Origin: an uncultured Planctomycetaceae bacterium
GTDB taxonomy: Bacteria > Planctomycetota > Planctomycetia > Planctomycetales > Planctomycetaceae
Length of the DNA stretch: 64,000 bases
Direction: 5' to 3'
Assembly (NCBI GenBank): GCA_903858815.1
Contig: CAIOKE010000133.1
Location: forward strand, 1-64,000
A model generated the notes under the pieces. The model was not told the DNA's origin and did no database searches. It saw nothing but the letters and a program-made list of their open reading frames with translations. The position numbers and the translations under genes were made by a program. Of the stretch, positions 1 to 9,015 are shown one piece after another; the first letter of the stretch is position 1, and every line of letters begins with the position of its first letter.

Positions 1-1416
1 GGATAGGGGTCTCACGTTTGGATCGCCGAGCGGTTTCTTGTCGGGGTTCTTCGGACGATAGCGAGCTTGCTTATTTGTGCGTGGTTTGTATCGCTGGACG
101 ACAGCGCGAGAAAGCCAGTGCAGAAGATGATCATCGGGGGCGGGACACTTATGCAACTGACGCATGCACTTGCGTAGCGCATGCATCGTATTAGCAAGGC
201 TGCGATCCTTTGGATCATAGCCCGTATTTGTGCCCCGTTCAGTGGCGTTACCAATCTGCTGCTTGAGTGCAATCAATTCGGCAACGGCCATCGCGAAGAT
301 CGACCAGTCCAGTTCGACCAGAAGTCGCTCACTATTGCGGCATCGCAGCATGTGTTTGTCAAGCGTCTGTTTCAGGCCCCGAAATTCGACTTCAATTCCC
401 CATCTCATTTTGTAGTATTGGACTATCTGCGACTCCGACAACTCGCGCACGCTGGTCAGCATCCACATTGCTGTCTTTCCAACGACAACCTTCCTCAGCC
501 ACAGAGTCAGCGGCGGTTCGCCGGAATCCATTTGGCCTTTCGGCCAGCAGAGCACTTTACCGCCATCGCGAGCTTCGATATCGGCATGTTCGCTCAACAG
601 TTCCACATTCGCTCCGACACGTACCACAAAGTTCTGACCCTTGTTCAGAATGGCGCTCCACAGCGGATAGCCGACGAAGCCCGCATCGCCGCAAAAAAGC
701 GTCTTTTCTGGAAACTTTTTCTCAATGAGCATGGCCTTCACATGATCGCGTTCGCTTGCATTCGACGGCCCCAGTCGCCACCTCAACGGGATTCTGGAAG
801 ACATGTCAAACATCATCGTTACCCATGCCTGAGGCTTTGGTGGGTGTGGCGGATTTTTTTTATTGCGTTTGCGACGCATCCCTTTACACTTTTTCTTCCC
901 GTACTTTGCCTCCCTGCCCTTACCATAGTTCGGAGCGCATAACGCTTTTTCATTGGACTTGGTTCGTGGTGCCGAGATCCTCGACCCATCAAACCCGATG
1001 AGTAGCCAGCCATCCGTCCTGGACTGCGATCCAACCACCTCTTCGGCCAGCGTCTGAAGTCGATCTTGTAGACGGTTTTGAAACAGTGCTCGATAACGAG
1101 TGAGCGCGTCCATAAAGCCGGTGTAGGTTTTGATAGTGCCCTCGAGTTTCAGACCCTGACAAATTTCGAGCGTTTGCTGGAATGCATCCGTGACGTTTGT
1201 TGCTTCCTGCCAGGACCAGATCAGGGCTTGAATTACGACTGCTTCCGGACACCATTTGACGTTGCCATGAAATTCACTTTGGTCGAACAAAGATCCTCGT
1301 GGAACGAGGGATGTGAGTAGTGCCCGCAGCAGGTCGGAATTGTTCGTCGCGTGCGGCACCGGCGGTTCTTGCTGATTCGTCCGATTGGCGGTATCCTGCG
1401 GCATCGAGTGACTCAT
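1..1416 (-). CDS. IS4-type DDE transposase, truncated by the left window edge
   Basis: Transposase of an insertion sequence. An uninterrupted minus-strand frame runs from ATG at 1416 to base 1 (472 codons, no stop seen), so the C-terminus lies outside the window. IS4-family hallmarks are visible: the first Asp in FDGSRI (about residue 143), the second in CGDAGFVGY (about 244), and the Y-(2)-R-(3)-E-like block YYKMRWGIEVEFRGLK, where E344 would be the third catalytic residue. The C-terminus is Arg/Lys-rich, as expected for a DNA-binding protein. An AAGGAA ribosome site lies about 9 bases upstream of the chosen start and is covered by an inverted repeat. The frame is intact as far as seen, so the element may be active. 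Terminal inverted repeats and target duplication cannot be identified because one end is missing. Confidence 0.85.
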   Translation of the reverse strand, partial: MSHSMPQDTANRTNQQEPPVPHATNNSDLLRALLTSLVPRGSLFDQSEFHGNVKWCPEAVVIQALIWSWQEATNVTDAFQQTLEICQGLKLEGTIKTYTGFMDALTRYRALFQNRLQDRLQTLAEEVVGSQSRTDGWLLIGFDGSRISAPRTKSNEKALCAPNYGKGREAKYGKKKCKGMRRKRNKKNPPHPPKPQAWVTMMFDMSSRIPLRWRLGPSNASERDHVKAMLIEKKFPEKTLFCGDAGFVGYPLWSAILNKGQNFVVRVGANVELLSEHADIEARDGGKVLCWPKGQMDSGEPPLTLWLRKVVVGKTAMWMLTSVRELSESQIVQYYKMRWGIEVEFRGLKQTLDKHMLRCRNSERLLVELDWSIFAMAVAELIALKQQIGNATERGTNTGYDPKDRSLANTMHALRKCMRQLHKCPAPDDHLLHWLSRAVVQRYKPRTNKQARYRPKNPDKKPLGDPNVRPLS

Positions 1417-1470
1417 GGCCAGATTCCTTACTGACTGATTGTTTCAGTTGGTGTTGGGGGGAATCTGGCC
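1417..1470 (-). promoter_or_regulatory. Fold-back hairpin sequestering the transposase start
   Basis: GGCCAGATTCC at 1417-1427 and its perfect complement GGAATCTGGCC at 1460-1470 form an 11-bp stem with a 32-base loop. On the minus-strand transcript the 3' arm contains the GGA of the ribosome site and directly abuts the ATG. A transcript reading through from outside would fold and hide the start. Such protection is known for several insertion sequences (IS10, IS50). Its role here is inferred. Confidence 0.55.
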
Positions 1471-1743
1471 TATTTCATATTCCTCGAATTTGTGGAACCC
1501 CAGTTTTTTCTGCTCTCAAAATCCTTCACAGCGTTGCCTGAACGGCCGGCTTCCTAAAGCCGAGGTCACAAACTGCTGAATTTGTGGGTAACGACACGGG
1601 CTGAAGCCCATGCTACGAACGCCGCGCAGCAGTTTGGGGATGATGCCTAGGCTCTCCTTTGCGTATTGGTTATCAGCCCACGGAATGGCTGAGCGCCGGG
1701 CAAACAGTGCGAGGCGGGGTGGCTGTGTGTGGGCACAAGGCGG

Positions 1744-1761
1744 CCGGGCAGGAATGCCCGG
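1744..1761. repeat. Stem-loop of repeat copy A
   Basis: CCGGGCA-GGAA-TGCCCGG forms a 7-bp perfect stem with a GNRA-type loop. The matching hairpin in copy B differs at one base pair only, and both sides changed together. Confidence 0.7.
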
Positions 1762-2093
1762 TCTACATTTTGGCTGACCACTGATTACTGAGAACTGCCC
1801 ACTTCTTTCGGCTCGGCAGGAGCCTCGCCCTCCCGAGGGGGGCTTTGCCGGAACCACCGAGCACTAGCTCGGTGATGACCAGCGCGAACACCCGTCAGCT
1901 TACGCTGACGGCTTGCCTCCGGGGGGCTTGAACGCGGTGGAAGACACGGACTGAAGCCCATGCTGCGACTACCGAGCACCAGCTCGGTGAGGATGCCGAG
2001 GCTCCTCATTTGATGAGTGGTTATCAGCCCACGGAATGGCCGACCGGCCGGCAAACGTGCACCGCATCGCGGCTTTGTGTGGGCAAAAGGCGG

Positions 2094-2111
2094 CCGAGCA
2101 GGAATGCTCGG
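2094..2111. repeat. Stem-loop of repeat copy B with a compensatory pair
   Basis: CCGAGCA-GGAA-TGCTCGG. Relative to 1744-1761 the central G-C pair is A-T, with the stem and the GGAA loop preserved. This indicates that the hairpin itself, not the primary sequence, is maintained. Confidence 0.7.
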
Positions 2112-2202
2112 GCTACGGTTGTCGGCGAACAACGACAACTGAAGATTAACAATTGACTTCGGCTCGGCGGGAGCCTCGCCCCACCAAAGGGAACTTTGCG
2201 TG

Positions 2203-2235
2203 CACTGACCACTGACCACTGAACACTGAACACCG
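2203..2235. repeat. Short tandem repeat, unit CACTGA(C/A)
   Basis: Four consecutive 7-base units (CACTGAC twice, CACTGAA twice) plus a partial fifth. A degenerate version occurs near 1774-1798 in repeat copy A, at the same relative place. Confidence 0.65.
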
Positions 2236-2423
2236 TGTCCTTCGGTGAAGAAGAATCCCCAACACTCACAGCCCACGGCAACACGCCGCACTTCAGTTTA
2301 CGTCGAGCCCGTTTTCTGCGGTGCCGTGGTATCCATCGCGAAGACTCAATCGTCATCGGTCTGATGACCTGCGAACTCGGTTCGGTGTTTACCAGCGCCG
2401 AGAGGACTTTTTCAGAATTGTCA

Positions 2424-3878
2424 TCATGTCGTTCCGAAGTAATCCCGCAAAAACTGACGACGGTCTTCGCTGCGAATGTACTGCACAAGTGCATACAGAC
2501 GTTTCTGGTCATTCAGCAACTTGCTTCCTCGCGCCTCTGTATTGCGAAGTTCAACCGGCAGATCACCCTGTAACTCCAGATCCGTCAGATCATGCTCATC
2601 CTCGATCACTCCATATCGCTGCAGCAGTGACAAGACAGTTTCGATCCGACGATCATGTCGATTGCGATCACACAGACGCTCACGCAGCCAGTCAATCCCG
2701 AACGCGCGGACCTGTTCAGGGTTATGTTTTAGCAGCAGCCACGCTCGCTCGCAGAATTCGGCATCGGGATTCGACCAGCGAATGAACTCCATCTGAGTAT
2801 TCAGATCACGCTGATCGTACAGCAGCACACAGTCGGCCGGTTGGCCATCACGTCCGGCCCTCCCGATCTCCTGATAGTAGGATTCCAGCGAACCAGGCAC
2901 ATCCGCATGGATAACAAAACGGATATTGTCACGATCAACCCCCATCCCGAAGGCATTTGTTGCCAGCGCCAACCTGACTCGTCCCTGCATGAAGTCGTCC
3001 TGTATGCTGCGTCTGAGTCCTCGATCGAGATCACCGTGGTAGCAAACGTGTTCAATCCCTTCCGCCTGCAGTCGCTCACTGAACTCTTCCAGCGTCCGAA
3101 TCAGAGTAAAATAGATGATCCCACAGCCGGCAGGTCCGGTCAGCCATTTCTCAATCACCCCCTGCATCGCCTCCTGCTTTTCATCACTGCCCCAGACTTC
3201 CTGAACACACAGTTCAAGGCCCGGACGCTCGATCCCCTCGTGAAATGTCTGCACGTCCTCTGCCGGCAGATGCAGTTGTTTCACGATGTCCTGCTGTACC
3301 TCAGGAGTTGCCGTTGCGGTCAGCGCGATCGTCACGGGATTACCAAGCAGCTGCCGAATTTCCCCCAGTCGCGAGTAGTCCGGTCGAAAATCGTGCCCCC
3401 ATTCACTGATGCAGTGAGCCTCATCAACCGCCAGCAGAACGACCCTGCGTGCCTTCAATACCTGCAGGAATTCCGGTTTGCGAAATCGTTCGGGGGTCAC
3501 ATACAGCAGGCTGTAATCCCCCGACTGCAGAGCCATATAGCGCTGCTGACGTTCGGCCTTTGTCAGAGACGAATTGATGAACGTGGCTGAGACACCACGA
3601 CGTACAAGTGAATCCACCTGATCCTTCATCAGGGCAATCAGCGGTGAAACCACGACGGTCAGTGGTTGCTGACCCTGCCAGCGGGCATCCGCGGCTAACA
3701 CCAGGGCTGGCACCTGAAAACACAGGGACTTGCCCCCACCAGTGGGCATGATTACCAGAGCGTGCTGACCGCCGAGCACCTGTTCAATGACAGCGCCCTG
3801 ACAACCCCTGAAATCGCTAAAACCGAACCTCTGACTGAGAACCGATTGAGCGACAGCCAGCGAAGATTGCTGCACCAT
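2424..3878 (-). CDS. recQ: ATP-dependent DNA helicase, RecQ family, short form
   Basis: 3'-5' DNA helicase of the RecQ family, acting in recombination and replication-fork repair. Walker A is MPTGGGKS (about residues 44-51), the DEAH box lies in LLAVDEAHCISEWGHDFRPDY, then LTATATPEV, and the C-terminal helicase domain carries ATNAFGMGVD and QEIGRAGRDGQ. The frame is open upstream to 4082, which would overlap the divergent mutase gene. I chose ATG 3878, where the MVQQSSL start leads directly into the family-like N-terminus, giving 484 residues; 3941 and 4082 are alternatives. The protein ends soon after the helicase core. I see neither the four-cysteine zinc site nor an HRDC domain of longer RecQ proteins (E. 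coli RecQ is about 610 residues). Function in DNA unwinding is secure; the repair pathway is inferred. Confidence 0.88.
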   Translation of the reverse strand: MVQQSSLAVAQSVLSQRFGFSDFRGCQGAVIEQVLGGQHALVIMPTGGGKSLCFQVPALVLAADARWQGQQPLTVVVSPLIALMKDQVDSLVRRGVSATFINSSLTKAERQQRYMALQSGDYSLLYVTPERFRKPEFLQVLKARRVVLLAVDEAHCISEWGHDFRPDYSRLGEIRQLLGNPVTIALTATATPEVQQDIVKQLHLPAEDVQTFHEGIERPGLELCVQEVWGSDEKQEAMQGVIEKWLTGPAGCGIIYFTLIRTLEEFSERLQAEGIEHVCYHGDLDRGLRRSIQDDFMQGRVRLALATNAFGMGVDRDNIRFVIHADVPGSLESYYQEIGRAGRDGQPADCVLLYDQRDLNTQMEFIRWSNPDAEFCERAWLLLKHNPEQVRAFGIDWLRERLCDRNRHDRRIETVLSLLQRYGVIEDEHDLTDLELQGDLPVELRNTEARGSKLLNDQKRLYALVQYIRSEDRRQFLRDYFGTT

Positions 3879-4056
3879 ACAGAAGTTTCCAGCAGACTCC
3901 GATTCAAAACACCTGACACGCAATGCACAGCCGGCATCCATTTCCGATATTTCCGGATTCACTGTTGAAAAGCCCTGTGCAGTTATCGGAATATTCGCGA
4001 TCTTCGGACAAAAACCGAGTCTGTCAGCAGAGAATACCAGAAGTGGTGCCAGCTTT

Positions 4057-5889
4057 ATGACCATGGAACTTTCCAGCGACACAATTCACGCCATCGAACA
4101 GGCCGCTGCAGCCGGACTGCTGACTGCAGATTCGCCCGAAAATCTGAAGATCTGGCTGACTCGGGAATCACTGGCGTCATGGCGTCCCCGAATTCTGCAG
4201 CTGATTGCCGACGAAAAATGGTCCGACCTTGATGCAATGTTCTGGACTTCCATTCCTTTCGGCACGGGTGGTCGACGTGGTCCGATGGGCGAAATGGGCC
4301 CCGCCACCATCAATGACCGCACCATCGCCGAATCAGCGCACGGGATGGCCGTCTACCTGCGATCCACCGGATTCACCAATGGTGGCTCAGTGGTGATCAC
4401 CTGCGATACCCGACACAATTCGGATCGCTTCGCCAGGATTGCAGCCTGTACTTTCGCAGCTCACGGTCTGCAGGTGTGGCTGTTCGATGGTCACCGGGCT
4501 ACTCCCGTCCTGTCGTTTGCTGTGCGACAGCTCAAATGCAGTATCGGGGTCATGATTTCAGCTTCTCATAATCCGCCGGCTGATAACGGATTCAAAGCCT
4601 ACTGGAGCAATGGCGGACAGGTGATCCCTCCACATGACAAAGGAATCATCCGCGAAGTGGAGCGTGCGGAAGTCATCCCATCCGCAGACTATCAGCAGTG
4701 CCTGCAGAACGGTTCCATCCGACTTGTCGGTGCAGAACTTGACGCAGCCTACACGGCAGCGGTCGTTGGGCTGTCTGAATCGTCGTATCGTGACCTTCCT
4801 GCAGTTTTCACCCCACTGCACGGTGTTGGTGAAACGTCCGTGTACGCTGTCATTCAGGCTGCCGGATTTACCGCGGTGGACATCTTTGAGCCACAGCGAG
4901 CCCCGGATGGCGGGTTCCCGAATGTCCCCAAACATCTCCCGAATCCTGAAAACCTCGCTGTTTTTGACCCAGCTATTCAGTGGGTCGAACAAACCGGACA
5001 TCCGGCTCAGCTGATATTGGCTTCCGATCCGGATGCCGATCGTCTGGGAGTCATGGTTCGAACGGCCGAAGGTCGGTTCGTTTCACTCAGTGGCAATCAG
5101 GTGGGGGCACTGATTACTGATTACCTGCTGCGTCGTCGCAAAGCCAGCGGGCGATTCTCGCCCCGGGATTACATCGTTGAAACTCTGGTCACCACGCCAC
5201 TGACAAAGGCTCTTGCTGAACACCACGGTGCCCGCTGCTTTCATGAACTGCTGGTAGGATTCAAATACATTGCCCAAACGATGGAAGAGCAGGGCACCGA
5301 TCACTTTGTCTTTGGTACCGAAGAATCAATCGGCTTTCTTGCTGGCGACTACTGCAGGGACAAGGATGCCTCTGTCTGCGCTCTCTACATTCTTGAGCTG
5401 GCCGGTGAACTGCATGCTGCTGGTCGCACACTACTGGATCAACTGGATGTCCTGCACACGCAGTGCGGTTACCACTGCGAAGGTCAGACGTCCATCTACT
5501 GCGAAGGGCCCACGGGAAAAGCAAAAATTGACGGACTCATGCAGACTCTGCGACAGCAGCCTCCCGCAGCATTCGGCCCTGTCCGCATTGTGCAGGCTGA
5601 TGACTACCTGCTGGGAACTCGTACTGAAGTACCTGCTGGTCGCCTGATCTCCCCCATCTCCAGCCCGCGGGGGGATCTGCTGATTTACCACTCCGATCCC
5701 ACATCCTCTGTGCGAATTCAGATCGCTGGCCGACCGTCGGGAACAGAACCCAAGATCAAGTTTTACTTCTTCTGTCAGTCCGATATTGTGACCGACCTGC
5801 CAACTGCTCGTGCTGCCGGAGATGTCGCAATGAACGCAGCCCAGCAGGCACTTAAAGTGTGGGCCGACGAAAAACTCAGATCAGGCTGA
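4057..5889 (+). CDS. Phosphoglucomutase / phosphomannomutase family enzyme
   Basis: Alpha-D-phosphohexomutase of about 610 residues, probably interconverting glucose-1-phosphate and glucose-6-phosphate in the cytosol. All four signature sites are present: the phosphoserine loop SASHNPPADNGFK (about residues 168-180), the metal loop DPDADRLGV (about 324), the sugar-recognition loop FGTEESIGF (about 420) and the phosphate loop RPSGTEPKIKF (about 558). Length and the N-terminal GTGGRRG motif fit the long phosphoglucomutase/phosphopentomutase group (PGM2/PgcA-like) more than short phosphomannomutases. A second ATG lies two codons in (4063). It is divergent from recQ. The exact sugar specificity cannot be read from sequence, so no gene symbol is given. 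Confidence 0.88.
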   Translation: MTMELSSDTIHAIEQAAAAGLLTADSPENLKIWLTRESLASWRPRILQLIADEKWSDLDAMFWTSIPFGTGGRRGPMGEMGPATINDRTIAESAHGMAVYLRSTGFTNGGSVVITCDTRHNSDRFARIAACTFAAHGLQVWLFDGHRATPVLSFAVRQLKCSIGVMISASHNPPADNGFKAYWSNGGQVIPPHDKGIIREVERAEVIPSADYQQCLQNGSIRLVGAELDAAYTAAVVGLSESSYRDLPAVFTPLHGVGETSVYAVIQAAGFTAVDIFEPQRAPDGGFPNVPKHLPNPENLAVFDPAIQWVEQTGHPAQLILASDPDADRLGVMVRTAEGRFVSLSGNQVGALITDYLLRRRKASGRFSPRDYIVETLVTTPLTKALAEHHGARCFHELLVGFKYIAQTMEEQGTDHFVFGTEESIGFLAGDYCRDKDASVCALYILELAGELHAAGRTLLDQLDVLHTQCGYHCEGQTSIYCEGPTGKAKIDGLMQTLRQQPPAAFGPVRIVQADDYLLGTRTEVPAGRLISPISSPRGDLLIYHSDPTSSVRIQIAGRPSGTEPKIKFYFFCQSDIVTDLPTARAAGDVAMNAAQQALKVWADEKLRSG

Positions 5890-5933
5890 CAAGGACTCAT
5901 CCCACACACAGCAACAGCAGCAGGATATCGCTT

Positions 5934-6887
5934 ATGCAGGAACGTCTGCGTGCTACCCTTGCCGGACAGACAGTTCTGGTGCTGGTGCTGGTGGCACTGA
6001 CTGTGCTGTTTTCCATCGGCCTTGATCGATTCTTTACGGTAGCCACACTGCGGGCCGTGCTGAACCAGATTCCGGCGATCACAGTTGTCAGTATCGGCAT
6101 GACCTTTGTACTGATAACGGGTGCAATCGACCTTTCCGTCGGGTCTGTCCTCGCACTGACATCAGCCTGCCTTGGCCTGCTGATGGCAAGGCACCAATGG
6201 AGCCTGCCGGCAGCCGCTGCTGCCGTGCTGATAGTCGGCATTCTGAGCGGCGCTGTCAGTGGCAGCCTGATCACCTTTGCACGCCTGCCGTCATTTATCG
6301 TCACACTCGGCGTGCTGCAGGCCACCCGCGGACTGGCACTGCTGGCCACCGGTTCCAGACCGCAGTATATCGGAGCCCGTGTGGAGTGGCTCAGCAGCCC
6401 CCTCTCCGGCATAGGAATCTCACCCGCATTTCTGGCCGCTGCCTGCTTCGTGTGCGCTGCACATTTTGTGCTCACTCAGACAGTTTTTGGACGCTGGTGC
6501 CGGGCATTGGGTGACAATGCTGTGGCACTCTCCCTCAGTGGTGTCGACATTCGCCCCATTCGACTGGCCGTCTTCCTCCTCAGCGGATTCTGCGCGTCGG
6601 CCGGCGGGATCATCGAAACATCGCGTCTGAGTACTGGTGATCCCGGCGGAGCACGTGGCTTTGAACTGCTGGCAATTGCTGCTGCAGTCATCGGTGGAAC
6701 CAGTCTTTCAGGCGGGCGAGGATCCGTGCTCAGCACATTCCTCGGCGTGCTGATTATCGCCGTGCTGCAGACTGGACTGTCACATGCCGGTGCAGGAGAA
6801 GGTGTGCGATACCTGATCACAGGCAGCATCACCGTAGCAGCAGTTGCAGCCGATTCGCTTCGCAGCAGAACCACACGACACAGTTGA
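5934..6887 (+). CDS. RbsC-like sugar ABC transporter permease, orphan
   Basis: Inner-membrane permease of the ribose/xylose type (BPD_transp_2 family), 317 residues with about eight to ten hydrophobic segments. The diagnostic stretch ITGAIDLSVGSVLALTSA follows the second membrane segment. An in-frame extension reaches back to 5859 but overlaps the mutase gene. ATG 5934 has AGCAGGA upstream and begins a normal hydrophobic N-terminus. It follows the mutase gene by 44 bases and may be co-transcribed. No ATPase (RbsA type) or periplasmic binding protein lies nearby, so it must use partners encoded elsewhere or have been separated from its operon. The substrate is unknown; a sugar is likely from the family and the neighbour. 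Confidence 0.85.
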   Translation: MQERLRATLAGQTVLVLVLVALTVLFSIGLDRFFTVATLRAVLNQIPAITVVSIGMTFVLITGAIDLSVGSVLALTSACLGLLMARHQWSLPAAAAAVLIVGILSGAVSGSLITFARLPSFIVTLGVLQATRGLALLATGSRPQYIGARVEWLSSPLSGIGISPAFLAAACFVCAAHFVLTQTVFGRWCRALGDNAVALSLSGVDIRPIRLAVFLLSGFCASAGGIIETSRLSTGDPGGARGFELLAIAAAVIGGTSLSGGRGSVLSTFLGVLIIAVLQTGLSHAGAGEGVRYLITGSITVAAVAADSLRSRTTRHS

Positions 6888-6901
6888 TCAACAGCACTGG
6901 C

Positions 6902-8020
6902 CTACAACACACTCAAGGCCTGCTCCGATGTCACTCCGCGGACCGTTTCCACATGCCCCAGTCGGGATGGCAGAACAAACCTCAGCTCACGCCCTTCGGT
7001 CTTCTTGTCCAGCAGCATGCATTGCACGATCTCTGCAGGCCTGTCACGCAGATCCGAGGGCACATGTACCGGTAGTTGCAGGGCTTCCAGCAAGCGCTGC
7101 TGACGATCAGTGACATCCGCAGTAATTCGTCCCAGCTTCTCCGCCAGTCGCGATGCACACAGCATTCCAATGGAAACAGCTTCACCGTGCAGCAGCTGGC
7201 CATAGCCCGCCAGAGCCTCAAAGGCGTGACCGAACGTGTGCCCATAGTTCAGCACAGCTCGCAGTCCTGTAGTCTCGAATTCATCCTGACGCACGACGTC
7301 CGCCTTCAGCTCACAACTGCGACAAATGACGGCACTCAGTACCTGCGGATCGCGAGCACTGAGGCCGGTCACGTTCCGCTCAAGAAACTCGAAAAAGTCC
7401 GCGTCCAGAATCACACCGTACTTCACGACTTCAGCCAGACCACTGCGATATTCACGATCAGGCAGTGTCTGCAGCACTGCTGGATCAATCAGTACTCCCA
7501 TTGGCTGATGAAAAGCACCGATCAGATTTTTACCCCGCGGATGATTGATCCCCGTCTTACCGCCAACGGAACTGTCAACCATGGACAGCAAGGTGGTGGG
7601 AACCTGCAGGAATCGCAGGCCACGAGCGTAAGTCGCCGCCGCAAATCCCGCCAGATCACCAGTAACGCCACCGCCAATCGCCGCCACAATCGTACGCCGA
7701 TCGGCAGCCATCTCCACCAGAGCATCGTAAATTCGCTGCAGCTGTACCGACGACTTGGTAGACTCACCGGAAGGCACCTGCAACAGATGTACCTCGGGAC
7801 CACCAGCCTGCAGCGAGAGCGCGAGCGCCCTCGCATGAGTCTCGACTACCGCAGAATCTGCCACCAGCAAAAGCCGCAGTTTTCCGGGAACTTCCGGAGC
7901 GACCCAGTCCAGCAGATATTTCAGGCCCTGTTGCAGCAGTTTCGCACCGATTTCAATGCGGTAGCTGCGGGCGCCAAGGTCCACAGAAACAGTACGAACT
8001 GACAGGGAATGCGTAGTCAT
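6902..8020 (-). CDS. aroB: 3-dehydroquinate synthase
   Basis: Second enzyme of the shikimate pathway, converting DAHP to 3-dehydroquinate with NAD+ and a divalent metal in the cytosol. Motifs: GGGVTGDLAGFAAATYARG for NAD binding (about residues 115-133), PTTLLSMVDSSVGGKTGIN, the metal-binding Glu in SGLAEVVKYG, and the histidines in LNYGHTFGHAFE and LLHGEAVSIGM. Length (372 residues) is normal. ATG 8020 is preferred over 8026; the two differ by two residues. It converges on the permease gene with only 14 bases between the stops and is divergent from hisF. No other shikimate gene is adjacent. Confidence 0.95.
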   Translation of the reverse strand: MTTHSLSVRTVSVDLGARSYRIEIGAKLLQQGLKYLLDWVAPEVPGKLRLLLVADSAVVETHARALALSLQAGGPEVHLLQVPSGESTKSSVQLQRIYDALVEMAADRRTIVAAIGGGVTGDLAGFAAATYARGLRFLQVPTTLLSMVDSSVGGKTGINHPRGKNLIGAFHQPMGVLIDPAVLQTLPDREYRSGLAEVVKYGVILDADFFEFLERNVTGLSARDPQVLSAVICRSCELKADVVRQDEFETTGLRAVLNYGHTFGHAFEALAGYGQLLHGEAVSIGMLCASRLAEKLGRITADVTDRQQRLLEALQLPVHVPSDLRDRPAEIVQCMLLDKKTEGRELRFVLPSRLGHVETVRGVTSEQALSVL

Positions 8021-8172
8021 CAGCACAATCAGTCAAAAAAACGGCACCGATTCAGCGAAAGCAGCCGAAGACCGTGCCGGCTGCATTGCAACCCCCTGCG
8101 ACACGCTGTGAGATACGCGGGGTCCTGCTTTTACTTCCATAATTCCAGAGAACGACACAGGTCGCGTCCCCG

Positions 8173-8940
8173 ATGCTGGCAAAGCGTATCATTCCCTGCC
8201 TTGATGTTCACGCCGGGCGCGTCGTCAAGGGTGTGAATTTTCTCAACCTGCAGGATGCCGGTGACCCGGTGCAGGTCGCTCGCCGCTATGAGCAGCAGGG
8301 GGCCGACGAACTGGTATTCCTTGACATCACAGCCAGCCACGAACAACGTGATATCATCCTCGACGTCGTCGCTCGCACTTCAGAAGTGGTCTTCATGCCA
8401 CTCACCGTTGGCGGCGGAATTCGAAACCTCGATGACATTCGCAGGCTGCTCAATGCCGGCTGCGACAAAGTTTCCATCAATTCCATGGCTGTCCGGCAGC
8501 CGGAATTTGTTCGCGAAGCAGCACTGCGATTCGGCAGTCAGTGCATCGTCGTGAATATTGACCCCAAGCGAGTCATCGTCGATGGCCAGGAATTGTGGGA
8601 TGTCCATATCAACGGCGGACGAGTCCCTACCGGACTGCAGGCCGTGGCGTGGGCTCGGGAAGTCGAACGACTGGGAGCCGGGGAAATTGTGCTGACCTGC
8701 ATGGATGCCGACGGCACCAAAGACGGCTATGACCTTGAAATCACTCGCGCCGTCGCCGATGCCGTCTCCATCCCCGTTGTGGCCAGCGGCGGAGCAGGGT
8801 GCCCGGAACACCTGTATCGCGCCGTCACGGCCGGCGGCGCCAGTGCCGCCCTCGCCGCCAGCATCTTCCACTATGGCACGCACACAATCCCCGAAACCAA
8901 ACAGTACCTCGCTGAACGCGGTGTCCCCGTAAGACTCTGA
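8173..8940 (+). CDS. hisF: Imidazole glycerol phosphate synthase, cyclase subunit
   Basis: Cyclase half of the HisHF complex of histidine biosynthesis. It uses ammonia from HisH to turn PRFAR into imidazole glycerol phosphate and AICAR. It is a (beta/alpha)8 barrel of 255 residues, the usual length. The catalytic aspartates are visible in [15 protein letters not shown] (Asp11) and in [14 protein letters not shown] (about 177). The phosphate-binding loops GGGIRN and SGGAG are intact. HisH and HisA are not in the neighbourhood and hisB is 4 kb away on the other strand, so the his genes are dispersed here. No histidine-rich leader was seen upstream. Confidence 0.95.
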   Translation: MLAKRIIPCLDVHAGRVVKGVNFLNLQDAGDPVQVARRYEQQGADELVFLDITASHEQRDIILDVVARTSEVVFMPLTVGGGIRNLDDIRRLLNAGCDKVSINSMAVRQPEFVREAALRFGSQCIVVNIDPKRVIVDGQELWDVHINGGRVPTGLQAVAWAREVERLGAGEIVLTCMDADGTKDGYDLEITRAVADAVSIPVVASGGAGCPEHLYRAVTAGGASAALAASIFHYGTHTIPETKQYLAERGVPVRL

Positions 8941-9015
8941 GACTGCAGACTGAATCCAACAGGTCGCCCACACTGCAACAGCCGCTGACTTTCCAGCCTT
9001 CACTGACGGCACCAG

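Larger units (their letters stand above)
1417..2423. repeat. Gene-free hairpin-rich repeat region with two diverged ~245-bp units
   Basis: No convincing gene lies between the transposase and recQ. Two diverged direct copies, about 1593-1835 and 1943-2190, share ordered blocks: CTGAAGCCCATGCT, GGTTATCAGCCCACGGAATGG, TGTGTGGGCA, CGGCCG plus a hairpin, and CGGCTCGGC(A/G)GGAGCCTCGCCC. Embedded are small stem-loops of 7-8 bp with 4-base loops: 1744-1761 and 2094-2111 (GGAA loop), 1856-1873 and 1971-1988 (ACCGAGC arms), 1892-1911 (CCGTCAGC arms), and a 5-bp stem at 2005-2017. The translated frames contain strings such as GRGSCRAE and GEAPAEPK, which I recall as frequent spurious proteins in planctomycete genomes. 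I read this as a dispersed REP-like family, not genes. Confidence 0.75.

Noticed and set aside
181-942. Long plus-strand frame of 253 codons at the left edge
   Set aside because: It is antisense to the transposase, whose frame carries clear DDE motifs; the plus frame has no family resemblance.
1516-2512. Several overlapping frames of 113-168 codons in the repeat region
   Set aside because: They translate the hairpin repeats (strings like GRGSCRAE, GEAPAEPK) and the CACTGA tandem; no ribosome sites or conserved domains.
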